A stretch of DNA of 64,000 nt from Atriophallophorus winterbourni (lineage: Eukaryota; Platyhelminthes; Trematoda; Plagiorchiida; Microphallidae). The notes under the pieces are model-generated. The model saw only the letters and a list, made by a program, of their open reading frames with translations, did no database searches and had not been told where the DNA came from. The position numbers and the translations under genes are program-made. Shown one piece after another: positions 23,071-34,490 of the stretch (within the stretch, counting starts at the first letter, position 1; each line of letters begins with the position of its first letter). Location: assembly GCA_013407085.1 (NCBI GenBank), contig JACCGJ010018522.1, forward strand, positions 43,564-107,563. The letters run 5' to 3'.

Positions 23071-23225
23071 GGTTTTCCAATTTTCCAGTTAAATAATTCA
23101 CAGACAGCCAAGAGTACATGGCCTGTTCCTCATTGGTCATCCCCTTTACATACTCATCAGAGAAACGAAAATGATAATTTTCTTTGACCACTTTCCGCAT
23201 TTCATTCAGCAGTAGGTCTTGTTTT
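23071..23225 (-). CDS. GDA1/CD39 apyrase-like gene, exon with degenerate ACR3 region
   Basis: Minus-strand exon with acceptor TTACTATCAG (23226-23235) and donor GTAAGT (23065-23070). The first base completes the Glu codon begun in the previous exon and the last base is carried into the 17077-17275 exon, so both splice phases agree. The translation includes RKVVKENYHFRFSDEYVKG and MTNEEQAMYSWLSVNYLTGKL. This parallels the NTPDase block G-x-x-EG-x-YGW-x-x-NYLLG-x-F, with the catalytic-region EEG replaced by EEQ. The NYL-GK ending is the strongest family evidence. Confidence 0.7.
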
Positions 23226-23269
23226 CTGATAGTAAGACACAAATGAAAATATTTGTGAGTTTAACTTAC

Positions 23270-23601
23270 TCATTTTGCATCGTTGCTAAATATGGTGTGT
23301 TGTAGATTAAAAGCGGTGTTGTGGAATGTTTTTCTTGGGGTATTTCTGCTGCTGCCTTGTCTAAAATTGACTTCATTTCATTTCCCACTAAAGTGGTTTC
23401 AACCGAATAATAAAATAATCCTGTGGTTCCGTGAACTATCATCGGCGAGCCATTTGCTTGCTTAAGAATAGTTGGTTTGTAATATTCGCCGGATTGTCCA
23501 GTGGTCCACGTGTATACCGTCATAGTAAAAAATACATACCTAGTTGAGCGGAAATTATTCAATGAACTTTTACAAAATACCTCCTTCAAAAACGATACCA
23601 T
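23270..23601 (-). CDS. GDA1/CD39 apyrase-like gene, N-terminal exon(s), 5' boundary unresolved
   Basis: Open on the minus strand from 23601 to the donor GTAAGT at 23264-23269. The part aligning with NTPDases runs from TMTVYTWTTG (family: T-x-L-Y-V-Y-x-W after the DAGSS loop) through LDKAAAEIPQEKHSTTPLLI (family: A-x-x-x-VP-x-x-x-x-x-TP-x-x-L). The DAGSS phosphate-binding loop itself is not visible, so it is either in an unseen upstream exon or lost. The true start is uncertain: an AG/GTATGT lies near 23540, and any signal peptide or membrane anchor would have to be in another exon. An open frame of this size in AT-rich intronic surroundings supports coding. Confidence 0.6.
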
Positions 23602-23609
23602 ACTTCTGC

Positions 23610-24679
23610 TGTGAAGCCAAGGTGGAAACCAAAAAATTCAACAAAATTGCGGTACGTGTCATTGTGTGAACCATTTGACTAAAATTTCTTTTCCTAATAA
23701 ACCTTTTCCATAACTACTTGAAAACGGCACATTTGATGCTCCAACAACCACTTAAACGATAAACATTAATTCAATCAGTTATTCATCAGGTCAAGTAACC
23801 CAAAATGAATATACACTTCAAAGCATAAAGCACAGTTGAAACTCTGAAACTCAGAAACTCAAAAATTGTTAAGGTACAAAAAGCAGTAAGCCTAACAATA
23901 ACCATAGGATGACTATTGATAAATTAATCTTGGCAAAGATGGCAGGATGAATCAAATATGAAAAAATCTCGGCGTCCATTGAACAACATTGAATTTTAAA
24001 TAGCATGAAGCTCCTTCGTTATACCGCAGTAGAATGACCAACCGGTAGATGTTTTCTGTTGGGCCGAATTTTATGCAATCATCAAGGAAAACGTCAAGAT
24101 CATATTTAATTAAAAATCTACTCACGCATAAGTAGGCTAATAATTTTATGTATGAAATCAAACGATTAGAGTCATATAAAGTACAGATTCAATTCCGCAT
24201 ACATGCTTCTATTTCATAGTGAGACAAAAAACGTTATTTTGAAAATCAGAATAGAATTGTCAACGCGAATTATATTTTCTTGGTGTTGTCGAACATACAA
24301 GCAGTGTTTCGGGGAGTGAAATACAGTATCTCGAGTCAGTTGTAGTGGTTACGTTCAAAATAATTTGGTCACAAAACTACAAAGGTGACTGAACGAAAAC
24401 TCTTAATGTAACATTTATAACGCATCAATCGAACGAACTGGAAATCAATTCACAGAAAACACACCGAATGTCAGAATGAGTAGCCTTTAATTTATCTTGA
24501 CGCAAGATTCATAATAAACCACTCCTCCCATAACCAGATGAGAATGGGGAGAAAATATTGTGGCCACTTTAAAAAACGCCCAATGTCCGACTCGCGACGA
24601 GTCAGACAATTAGACGCACATTTTTATCCGTCTCTGTATATGGAAACCACAATTAATTAACAATTTACGCATATTAAAC
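23610..24679. other. non-coding, upstream side of the apyrase-like gene
   Basis: No exon with good splice sites could be supported. It probably contains upstream intron or promoter sequence of the minus-strand gene. No repeat family recognised. Confidence 0.4.
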
Positions 24680-27550
24680 AAACTAGCTGAAATGAAATTT
24701 CTCTGTAATCTGTTCTTTGAGACGTGGTTCGGACCTCATGTGAGCGATCATGAGCTCTATATTGTTAACATGATGGTATTTCGGATCGACTGTTTAGGAA
24801 CTTGTAAGAGAGTAGCTGTTAACGACCACAAACGTTTTTACTGCACATTAGTTTCAGGCACCGATCTCGGATGGTGTACTAGTTAACCATCCTTCCCGAT
24901 TGCACACACAGAAATGCTTTTGAAAGCGAAGCAGTACGTATGAAAAAGCGCTAGTCTCAATTACTTGTAATGCCACAAATCGAACTGTCACAACTATATA
25001 TCCAAGTACATCGTCCATCCCGATAACTAGACTGCACATTTCGATCACTTCGAGTTGCATAATCTTGTTTTCCAGTACACTTAACAAAGACGTTTGTAAC
25101 GGACATCGCTTTTTGCGTCCGAACCTCAAAATTCAATGCCATTGAAGATGTTCACTATCAAACTCCGTTGGGTAAGAGCGACCACCTTGTCCTGTTCTTT
25201 AAATATGTGTGAATCGCATTTAGGATGCTGAAAACATACGATAGGATGCATACAAACATGCATGAACTATTCTGAGGGTCGCTAGAACGAGGGTGTCGCT
25301 ACTTCGTCACGATCGCCTGACTCGAGGAGGTGGTGTTGCATCTTACCACATTCCGAAATTGCTCTGCCAACAGAACACTGATGACGACTTACAACTGTAA
25401 GACACATTATGGCGTTAGCTGAATGTAACAGCAGGAGAAAAATGCATAGTGTGTGTGGTTTTCCTTTCTCCCTTTAGGCGACGAACCCTACAATTTAGCA
25501 TTACTTGCATATATACGCTTAGCAGCTAACAGATACCGCGGCAGACTTCTTCTGCCGAACTTAAAGGGAAATTCTTTTCATCCAGAAAACTATTTAAATG
25601 CTTTATACCAACAGTTGCTAGATGAATTTCCACTCTACAACCATATTTTCAACAATACCCGATTTCGTGGTTCTGATACGCCGTCTATCTTGGAATTGAT
25701 ACTGACAAAGGAAGAGCACGTGATTGAAAGTCTCACTCATGAAGCTCTAATAGGACTCAGTAACCACTTAGTTATTACGTTTGATTATATTTGCCAGGCA
25801 ATTAGAACATGTGACATAAACGAGGTGATTAGAAAAATTGACTTTTCACAACTTAAATCTACTCCTAATAACACCACAGACCCTGGTGTTTAGTCCGACA
25901 GCATGCAAGTTCAGTGGTGGTGGATGGTAAACAAACATCAATCTGCCGTTGAAATGCAATCTCAACTTGAAAAAAGAAAGTTTGTAATGAATCGGTCAGA
26001 GTAGTTTATTGGTTACATTTCGCTTCTTACACAACAGCTTTGGCAGACCAAGGGTGTCTTTACGAACAGAGATCAATCTTAAATTTCATTCACCTGACCA
26101 ATCATAAGCTGGTTAAGAACTGCACAGTTCATGGTGGGTTCTGTTCTCGTTAAGAAGGACAGGCACGTTCAATATCAACTGACGTACCAACACTCTCTGT
26201 TCGAACTGACCCGTGGTCTGACTAAGCTTCTGTGTCAAAAGCGAAACGTTACCAATAAACTACTCTCACCGATTCATTATAAAAATTTCTTTTTTCATGA
26301 TTATGATTACCCGATCGATCACAAAATAATTTCCATTACATTGCAATCTCATCTTTTTCAAAATGTGAAAAAATAGATATACGTTTAAGCTGAGTAGCCG
26401 AAGACGAAAATCTTTATCTTTGCGAAATGCTGCATGGCGGGATCACCGACACGATACCACTGTTGATAGCAGGGAGAGCAATCCGTTTGCTGAGAAATAA
26501 GGTGAACAAACTTGTTGTTGATGACAAATTGAATTATCAAAAACATTTGCTCATCAAAATGGAATAAAACCCCAAGATTCTTTATCAGATCATAAATAAC
26601 CGGTCAAGAGTGAAACTGGGTGTTGCTGCTTTAAAGACACATGATGGGACAACAACCACAGCATCGCAATCTGCGAAGTTCTAGTCCATTTCTTCTCCAA
26701 TCTCTTCAGCCTACGTAGCACCGTTATATGTCCTTTAACTCCCGGACAGTGTCCTTCGCAAACTTTCTAAATTTCAACACGAAGAAATCTCCAGGAGCTG
26801 ACGAAATTACCCCACTGATCGTACAAAACTGTGTTTCTACTTTGAGTATGCCCTTGACCTACTTGTCTAACCACTTTCTAAACCTATGTTTTGTTCCATG
26901 TGGTTAGAAGAATGGCATCATTACCCCAATCTACAAAGGAGGAAACCGTTCCGAAGTATCCAACAATAGACCAGTAACACTACTACCGGTAAACTCTAAA
27001 GTGATGAAGCGCCTCGTTGCAAACAGCGTCACAAAACATCTGGACGACAATTCCTCGCTCGCAGTCGAACAACACGGCTTCAGAAATAGATAATCTCGCC
27101 TTTCAAACCTTCTGCTCACCCTCGATGACTGGACACAAGCTGTAGACAAAGGTCTCACAGTACACGCTTGTTATCTTGATATGTCAGAAGCATTCGATAG
27201 TGTCAACCACAGTTTGTTACTACAAAAATGGAGCAATGTGGCATCAAGGGTTCATTTATAGCCTGTTTTGAGGATTATCTCCCCGACCGTGTCATTCGAG
27301 TAAGGGTTGATGTTGCTTCATCACAATTAATTGCAGTAACGAGTGGAGTGCTGCAGGGATCAATGCTTGGACCAATTCCTCACCTGATCTTATTAAACGA
27401 CATACCAAAACTTGTTGGCAGCAAAATCTTTTTATTTGCTGATGACATCAAGCTGTTGACACAAGTATGCACAACTGAAGATTGCAGTCAGCTTCATCTG
27501 AACCTCGATGCCTTACAAGACTGGTCAGTTAGAAATGAACAACCTTTCAA

Positions 27551-27660
27551 GCGCATGCGGATCCTGATCCTACTGTCCCTATCTGATGAGTGCAAACAGC
27601 ACGAAACAGCTCGTGGGGTGTTTTGTGTGAAGGAGATGCATGCAAATGTGTTTTACATTT
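27551..27660 (+). mobile_element. hammerhead-bearing SINE, 5'-truncated, with target duplication
   Basis: A 110-bp insert between GAACAACCTTTCAA (27537-27550) and GAACTACCTTTCAA (27661-27674), which differ at one base. Removing the insert and one repeat rejoins the LINE reading frame. The sequence matches 51103-51210 from GCGCATGCGG through the ribozyme to the ATGCA-rich 3' part. The 51103 copy extends further upstream, so this one is 5'-truncated as expected for LINE-mobilised SINEs. Confidence 0.85.
27577..27618 (+). ncRNA. hammerhead ribozyme, type I, slightly degenerate
   Basis: Core CTGATGA (27583-27589), stem II GTGC/GCAC with loop AAACA, GAAA (27603-27606), and stem I CCCTAT/GTGGGG with one A-T and one wobble. 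The expected cleavage triplet GTC before GTGGGG reads CTC here, and stem III is altered (CAGCTC rather than CTGGTC), so self-cleavage is probably weak or lost. Confidence 0.75.
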
Positions 27661-27989
27661 GAACTACCTTTCAATTTCAGAAAATGCAAGGTATTTACTG
27701 TTGGAAGACATTTCGAGTTCTCATACACGCTTGGTTCCCATATTCTTGAAAGCACTGAAATGGAGAAAGATTTGGGCGTTTGGGTGAGCAGCACGTTGAA
27801 ACCGTCACATAACGCCACAGCTGTCTATGAAAAGACGTCAACAGTACTGCTTCTGTTAAAACGTGTGTTCGGGAAATTCGCGAAGCAAACTGCTCATCGA
27901 ATAATTAAAACGTACTTGAGGCCAACCGTGGAGTATGCAGAGTATGCTTCTGAACCACGCTTTTAGGACGAGAAAAGAAGGTATTTACC

Positions 27990-28567
27990 TACGCACGCGA
28001 AATGATTGTAAGATTTCAATCTGCACCGTTTGAGATCAAAAACCGAGGCACGAAATGTGCTAATCTGTGACGTGCTGTTTGCCGACGATGCAGCATTTAT
28101 GGCTCACTCCCAAGAGCACCTGGAGTCTCTAATTGACAGTTTTTCGTCGGCATGTAAAAAGTTTGGGCTAACATTCAGCACGAGCAAGACCAAAGTCCTT
28201 GGTCAAGGGACTGTATCGCCTCCCATCATCACTGTTGGAAACTGTCAGCTTGAATTAGTACATCAGTTCACAAACCATAGTTCAACCATTGCGGATAACC
28301 TCTCGCTAGACACGGAGATTGATAAGCGGATTGGCAGAGCAGCTGTCATTTTGTCCCGATTGAACTCTCGTGTTTGGGGTAACCGCAAGCTGACTGTAAA
28401 ACAATGATGATGGTTTACAGCGGCTGCGTACTAAATGCTTGACTGTACGGCAGTGAAACCTGGACCACCCACGCAAGAGACGAACGGAAGCTGAATGCTT
28501 TCATGTACGTCGCATCCGTCGTATCTTGAACATATCGTGGATGGACAGAGTGGCTAACGCTAAAGCT
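27990..28567 (+). pseudogene. RTE-type LINE fragment: RT end and C-terminus
   Basis: Plus strand: ARNVLICDVLFADDAAFMAHS (catalytic FADD kept), FSTSKTKVLGQGTVSPPI, NLSLDTEIDKRIGRAA, SRVWGNRKLTVK and then, past a frame change, LYGSETWTTHARDERKLNAF and RRIRRILNISWMDRVANA. This is the usual RTE order through the C-terminus. It ends abruptly at 28567, where the sequence turns into a minus-strand copy of the same family. Confidence 0.82.
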
Positions 28568-29262
28568 GCTCTGCCAATCCGCTTATCAATCTACGTGTCA
28601 AGCGAGAGGTTATCCGCAATTTTTGTACCCATATATGTGAAATAATGTACTGGTACAAGCTGACAGTTTTCAACAGTGATGATTGTAGGCGATACAGTCC
28701 CTTGACCAAGGACGTTCGTCTTGCTCATGCTGTTTGTTAGCCCAAAGGCTTTGCATGCCAACGAAAAACAGTCCATTAGCGACTGTAGGTTTTCTTCGGA
28801 GTGAGCAATAGAGGCTGAATCGTTGTCAAACAACAGGTCACGGATTAGCACTTCCCGAACTTTGGTTTGTGCTTTCAACCGGCTCAGGTTGAAAAGCTTG
28901 CCGTCACTTCGCGCGCATATGTAAATGCCTTCTGTCCTCGTCCTGAAAACGTCCTTCAGAAGCAGAGCAAAGAAAATGCCGAAAAGTGTGGGAACAACAA
29001 CATATTCTTGTTTAACGCTTCGGCAAATTTCAAAGGCTTCTGAAATGTAACCGCTAAAATGGACTGATCCTTTCATGCTTGAATGGAAAGAAATAACGAA
29101 ATTAAGCACCTTTGTAAGGTAGCTTATCAGATCAAGCATTTCGAAAAGACCCTCCCTTCCGACGTGGTCGATTGCCCTCGATAAATCAATAAAAACAGCG
29201 TATAATGGCATGCGATGTTCCCGACAATTTTCGTAAAGTTGTCTCATGGAGAAGATCATCGA
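28568..29262 (-). pseudogene. RTE-type LINE fragment: RT domain
   Basis: Minus strand: MIFSMRQLYENCREHRMPLY, VFIDLSRAIDHVGREGLFEM, ICRSVKQEYVVVPTLFGIFF, FNLSRLKAQTKVREVLIRDL, LFDNDSASIAHSEENL, SKTNVLGQGTVSPTI and FTYMGTKIADNLSLDT. It is one open frame of 222 codons, but FADD has become FDND and V-x-QG has become V-x-QE, so it could not be active. The left end meets the plus-strand RTE copy; the right end is fused to the CR1 copy at about 29260. Confidence 0.85.
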
Positions 29263-31852
29263 GCAAGTGTTTTAGTGGATGTCCTTCAGTAGACACAATT
29301 CTATATGTCAAAATAATACCAAGTCGTATCCTCCTTTTGGTAATGTCGCATAGACCCAGACGTTGCAATCTTTCGGTGTACGGCACATTGCGAAGACCAA
29401 TCACAAACTTTGTTGCTCTATGATAGATTTTATCGAAGAGAGCAATATCTTTTCGCAGCCAAGGTGCCCAGACCTCTACCGCATACTCCATCGTAGGGCG
29501 AAGGTAGACATTCATTATCCTTGGTAAGGTTACCAGAGAGAATCTTCCAAATATTCTTTTAAAGATACCCAACAATCTGTTTGCTCGTCCATATATGTTC
29601 TGGCAGTGCGTTGTGCTCTTCAGGTTCCTGCTAATCCACACTCCAAGATCTTTTTCCAACGAGCTTCATGCTAGGTTTCCAGTTCCTAATCGATATGTCC
29701 AAGGAACATTCTGGCCAAGATGGAGAATCTTACATTTCTGTATGTTGAATGACATGTCATTCATGACCGCCCAATTCGACACGCTGTCCAAATCCGTTTG
29801 CAGTTTCTCACAGTCCTCTGCAGAACTTATTGGCTTCCAAATTTTCATATCATCCGCGAACAGGACCAATTTTGGACGATATGAAGGGGGGTAAATCATT
29901 TATGTACAACAGAAAGAGGAGCGGGCCTAGCACAGACCCTTGTGGGACTCCACTGGTGGTTTTGAACGTTTGGGATAGCGCTCCGTTAACTTTTACTCGG
30001 GCGTCGCGATCTGACAGATAGTCGCACAACCATGAGAGGAGTGGATCACATATTCCTAAACGCATCAGTTTTTGAAGAAGCAAATGATGATTGACTCTGT
30101 CAAAAGCTTTCGAAATGTCTAGGTAACAGACGTGGATGCAAGAACTTCTATCAAACTCCTTTGTCCAGTCGTCTAACGCTATGAGAAGATTCGTTAGACA
30201 CGAGCGATGAGATCGAAATCCATGCTGCGCTGGCGAAAACAAATTCTGCGATTCAAAGTGTGCAACCATTCTTTTCGAGACTATACGTTCCATGAGCTTA
30301 GCAATTACAGGTAAAAGTGTGACGGGACGATAATTTCCAGCGTCAGATCGGCAACCGCCTTTGAAGATAGGTGTTATTACGCCGGACTTCCAATCTTTCG
30401 GTACAACTCCCTTAAGCAACGAATAGTTAAACAGGCTGGAGAGCGGTTCACAAAGCTGACGGTGACAGAACCTGAGCACATCCGGTGTGATGCCATCCGC
30501 TCCTGGGGATTTTCTTACATTTAGTTTGAGTAAATGACTTGCAACAATCATTGGATTTATCGAAATATCGCACAATGTTTCGATTCCTGGTTCGATTGAA
30601 TACTCAAAACGTTCCACTAAAACCTTTGGCACGAACACTTTAGAGTAGTAAATTGCTAGAGCATTTGCGGTTTCCAACGCTGTTTCAGTGAGTTTTTCAC
30701 CGTACTGGATGGGAAAATTACCTGGTTTGACTTTCGCTTTCGCGTTCATGATTTTGTATAGTAATTTAGGGTTGCGTTCCATTTTTGACAGCAGCATCAA
30801 TTGGTGCGCTTCCTTGTCCTCCCGAATAAGTTCAGTCACTTTGTTGCGTAACATACGGAAATGTTGCCAAGAAGTAGAAGTATTGTTGGCTTTGTGCTGC
30901 ACCCACGCTTCTCGCTTCATTGCTATCCACTTTTTTGTTCTGCTGTGAGTTCTCGTCTATCTTCAGTTTCAGAAAACCTACAAGTTCGTTCCATTGCGCG
31001 TCAGGGCTTATGTTGTCCATCTCAAAATGCGGAATCTGCACGAGCGATTTACTCAGGGCCAATTTATCTACCCGTCGAACCACCCCATTCGGAGCAAGCG
31101 ATTGCTGAGTACTGCAAACATAGTCAAACACAAGCACTGAATAGTCGCTAAGACCCAGCGGAGCCTGGAATTCGATCGCTTCGATAGATTGTTCTTCCGA
31201 ATTTAACACCAAATCCAAGACAGAGGGTGCATTCGTGAACATGGTTGTATAACGGGGCTGAATCTAGTACCTCTCTGAATCGGTATTCTAGCGTTTGTGG
31301 AGAGTAATCGTCCCTGAGATAAAGGGTGGACAGATTAAAATCACCCATAATAAGTGTCGTTGCTTGCTGGGTGCGAGTCAAGCGCTGAAGCACTTGGATC
31401 AACCTTCCGTTGTACGATTCCGTAGATGAAGGGGACCGGTAGACCACACCAATAATGCAAACTTCACCAGATATCAGCGTTAAAGAGCACCAAATTGTAT
31501 CTTCGAGCGTGAATTCTGTCTTGTCTATTGGATGGCACTGGAGTCGATTATGGTAATAAAGAGCAACACCACCACCACTTCTCTCTCGATCGTTCATTAT
31601 CAAATTCATATTTGGAATTGATATCTACGTTTCAATCAACTGGGAAGAATACCATGTTTCTGTAATGGCGATAATATCAGGTGAGTAGCGCGAACATATC
31701 TCGGTTAGCTCAGCTAATTTGTTTGGAAGGCTTTGTGCATTTGTATATAAACATCTTATAAAGTTTGTGGTGTTCAAATCATTGAAAGTTATCAAAGGGC
31801 CGACTCGGTTAGAGTCGGAATGCTCAAGTTTTTTGGAGCCATCACATGACAT
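29253..31852 (-). pseudogene. CR1 pol (copy B): endonuclease + RT with shared lesions
   Basis: Endonuclease: TNAQSLPNKLAELTEICSRY, ETWYSSQ, then a stop; GGGVALYYHNRLQCHP, IGVVYRSPSS, MGDFNLS. A small deletion shifts the frame at about 31240 (NHVHE joined to FTNAPSVLDLVL). RT (30920-29850): KSPGADGITPDVLRF, WKSGVITPIFKGG, NYRPVTLLP, QHGFRSHRSC, YLDISKAFDRVNHHLLL, SGVPQGSVLGPLLFLLYINDLP; the catalytic region continues in another frame at 29899 (VLFADDMKIW), and the C-terminus at 29659 (EKDLGVWISRNLK). Confidence 0.85.
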
Positions 31853-32607
31853 TCAGGTTGAACCTCATCACTAGGCGTTTGAGGGTCGGTACTATCCGTT
31901 TGCTTGCTACCGGCTATTACCTTGGGCAAGCTCAACTTGACGTTTGGGGGTAGGTTTTTTCTATTAGCTTTCCATTCACTTTTGATAGTATCAGTCATTT
32001 CGGTTGTGAAGAAGGTTAGCTTTAAAGGGCTAGGACCTTGCCCTTTATAGTTGGCAGATCGCGGTATCCTAAAAGCATCCACAAGTACGGTATTTTTAAT
32101 ACCAATTGTTTCGGCTAGATATTTCCACTGTTTGTGGTCGTGCTCAGACTTTTCTTGAGAAGGTACGTCAGCAGCATCTTCCGGAACACCAAGAATTACA
32201 ATACTACTTGGATTACGTTCTTCACGAGATTTCTGCGACGACTTACGCTCCAACCATGGTAGGTCTGCATGGATACGACATGTAGTCTCTGGAACACCTC
32301 TAAGAATGTAAGCATTCAAGAGTACGTTTTCCACGTCCTCCGCAGATTGCAGCGTTATTCTTAAAAGGCGAGGATCATCCGTGTGAGGAGAATTCAGGTG
32401 TCGATTTAATCGAACTATTGATGAGGGAGTAACCGCGGCCAATCTCATCTGATTGCAGAGTTTAAACCACTCAGCTAAGTCATGTTTTTGCTTAGCTTCA
32501 AACAGCGTTTCCTGCGACTCGGTCACGTTTGTACATATAACGCTAAAGTTTACACCCGCGGACTTTATTTTATAATTTGACTCAGTCATTTTAGTAGTGG
32601 ATGGCAA
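31792..32607 (-). pseudogene. CR1 ORF1 (copy B), N-terminally truncated
   Basis: 271 open codons from STTKMTESNYK to TPTLTESAL-type end. Blocks: AEWFKLCNQMRLAAVTPSS, LNRHLNSPH, EDVENVLLNAYILRGVPET, IHADLPWLERKS, SIVILGVPEDAADVPS, EHDHKQWKYLAETIG, AFRIPRSANYKGQGPSPLKL, EWKANRKNLPPNVKLSLPKV. The PHD-like finger present in copy C is absent because the insertion starts downstream of it. The protein family acts as the RNA-binding partner of pol. The frame overlaps the pol start at 31852 in a different frame. Confidence 0.8.
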
Positions 32608-32967
32608 TTCAATTTGTTTTTGCCCACAGACTTGATCATTTTAAAAATCTTCATGAAAGTGAAAACTTTTGAATATTAAATCTATTTGAGCCATGAAAAC
32701 ACCAACTATACTTGGATCGAATAAATAATTTGCAAATATAGGGGAAATTGTCATTCGCCTTGCAACATCGATATTTTTAATGCAAACGAAGTGAACATGA
32801 TTAACCTGTATCTATAAGAATAAAAGCGAAATGCGATAAACTAATGCGGAAAATATAAATGAATAAAAATGGTTTTCGCGTCAAATATTTCAAATCTATG
32901 TTAAAATAGAGTCGTAATAGAGTCGAAATATCTTAAAAGATATTGAGCTTTTAGGTAAAATAAACGT

Positions 32968-33330
32968 CTTTTCCCATTAGTTTCCAAGACAGTTGATGAA
33001 GGCGTGTGGGTAGAGGTCTTTTACTTAGACTTTAGTAAGGCCTTCGACTCGATAAGTCACAGGTTCATAGGGATGAAGCTCGCGACCAAAGGCATATCTA
33101 GTTAGCTTCACGACTGAATAACCAGTTTTATTCTTGATAGAACCTTCAGGTTTGCATAGGCAATACTACCTCTGAATTTGCACAGTTACCTGTGGGGTCC
33201 AACAAGGTTCAGTATTAGGCCCAATACTCTTTCTAATCTTCATTGATGATCTGACATCGCAGCTGTCATTTCCTGCAACATGTTTACAGATGACGTCAAA
33301 TTCACCGCATCCAGTGATCACGGTGGTTTC
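32968..33330 (+). pseudogene. non-LTR RT fragment of a further CR1-like subfamily
   Basis: Plus strand: VDEGVWVEVFYLDFSKAFDS then ISHRFIGMKL, a stop, and then, in shifted frames, GVQQGSVLGPILFLIFIDDL and FTDDVKF. These are the RT palm blocks, with the catalytic FADD changed to FTDD. The wording differs from both CR1 subfamilies in the window. Ends are undefined. Confidence 0.65.
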
Positions 33331-33479
33331 AAGGTTGTCACGGCCGGAGAGGTTTTGGGTATAACTTCCCAATTCCAAAAATACTCCAATGGCACGCGTC
33401 TCATATAGACTCCGACAACCAAGTCCAACTACTGACCCGCCCGCGTGGTCCTGTGTGACCCGGCAGAACTGCATCTACT

Positions 33480-34490
33480 GACAGGAGAGAGGGCGAAAGC
33501 TGATTAGTGGCGCCGAAAAACCAGCATGCTTGGGGCAGGTGGAGCTCGTTAGTCCGTGAAGGCGGTCCACCTAGGGGAAGGAAAACACTTATCTGAAACC
33601 TTCATTGCCTCATGGATACATCCAATCATTTAAAAGGCTTCAGGAGTCAACCTCGAGGAAATATCCACAGCCGGAGTCCCGTTAGGCAGTTCGAAGTTTA
33701 TTCAACTTCGTCCTGCCAGCTCCTGCGACCGCATCGTTGTACAAAAGTATCAGCCTTGCTGTTCCTTTGGTTCCAGTGGTGCTGTGGAGAGGGAGCACTT
33801 GCTGCATGGGCAACAGCTTGTTCTCCATATTAAACTGTCCTGGCGTACATCACAACGCACCAATGAAGAGGACATTCAATTCCACGGAAAGCAGCAGATA
33901 CCGGTTAAAAGCTATGGCTCGACTGGTGTAGAGCTTAGCGCCTGAGGCTGCTTTCGACGGTGGGAGAGACTTGCAGGTCTCATTGTACGGCTACCGCCTG
34001 CCACAATCTGGTCAGCCCTCAGCCAATAAGGAGCCGTCTCGCCACGGTCTGCTAACCTCATTGGGTGCATGGGGATTAAGAATCAACCGACAAGCAGACT
34101 GTTTTTAATCCGTACCAGCGAATCGAAATACTAAAGAACAAAGGTCAGTTCTGAAACTTGGAACCTGGAACGTCCAGTCCATGCTTCCAGGATTTCATGA
34201 CGACGTCTCGAATATCAGAGGCGTAAAAAAGACAGCCGTGTAACAATGAAGTGATGGGGCTGAATGTCAACGTGGCTGCCCTACAAGAGAAGCGATTACC
34301 AGACACACGTAAAATAACAGAAAGAGATTAAACATTTTTGTGGAAATGAAGAGGTTCCGTTGAGCCTTGACTGCATGGAGTTGGGTTAGCCGTGCGAAAC
34401 GACTTTTTAAAAGCAACAGAACCGAGCAGCAGTGGGAGCGAAAGGAAATTGAATTTAAATATAAGCTATATTCGTGCCGTGCGGTCGCAT
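33480..34490 (+). mobile_element. RTE-type LINE 5' end: 5' UTR and start of endonuclease
   Basis: From about 34144 the translation starts LKLGTWNVQSMLPGFHDDVS, followed across stops by ECQRGCPTREA-type decay, then VRNDFLKATEPSSSGSERKL. Start-of-ORF LKLGTWNVR and the AVRN…SSGSER block are standard for RTE endonucleases. The preceding ~650 bases (including CTAACCTCATTGGGTGCATG at about 34048) are repeated in part at 42830-43110 and are interpreted as 5' UTR. The fragment stops near 34490. Confidence 0.7.

Larger units (their letters stand above)
24680..27966 (+). mobile_element. CR1-like LINE copies, strongly rearranged
   Basis: Two overlapping pieces of the TTGAATC-type subfamily. Piece 1 (24680-25205) has ETWFGPHVSDHELYIVNMM and then a PLGKSDHLVLFFKYV block. 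Piece 2 (from about 25285) restarts at RGGGVASYH and runs through PLYNHIFNNTRFRGSDTPSI, LIKMEQNPKILYQI, KKSPGADEITP, NGIITPIYKGGNRS, DWTQAV, CYLDMSEAFDSVNH, GVLQGSMLGP, LFADDIKLL, EKDLGVWVSSTLK. Many stops and frame changes. The duplicated order in the first kilobase indicates two insertions or a local rearrangement. Confidence 0.82.
27228..27966 (+). pseudogene. CR1 RT palm/thumb interrupted by a hammerhead SINE
   Basis: The RT frame keeps GVLQGSMLGPIPHLI, SKIFLFADDIKLL (catalytic FADD present) and LQDWSVRNEQPF, then is broken at 27550. It resumes at 27661 with LPFNFRKCKV, EKDLGVWVSSTLK and RIIKTYLRPTVEYA. The intervening 110 bases are a separate element flanked by a 14-base direct repeat. 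Confidence 0.8.
29253..32607 (-). mobile_element. CR1-like LINE, copy B (minus), truncated at both ends
   Basis: It runs from within ORF1 (32607) to the pol C-terminus (GHPLKHLLD) where it is joined in ATG microhomology to an RTE fragment. It is very similar to the inverted plus-strand copy C (34500-40347), including the same nonsense codon and frame breaks. The 3' UTR and tail are missing. Confidence 0.88.
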
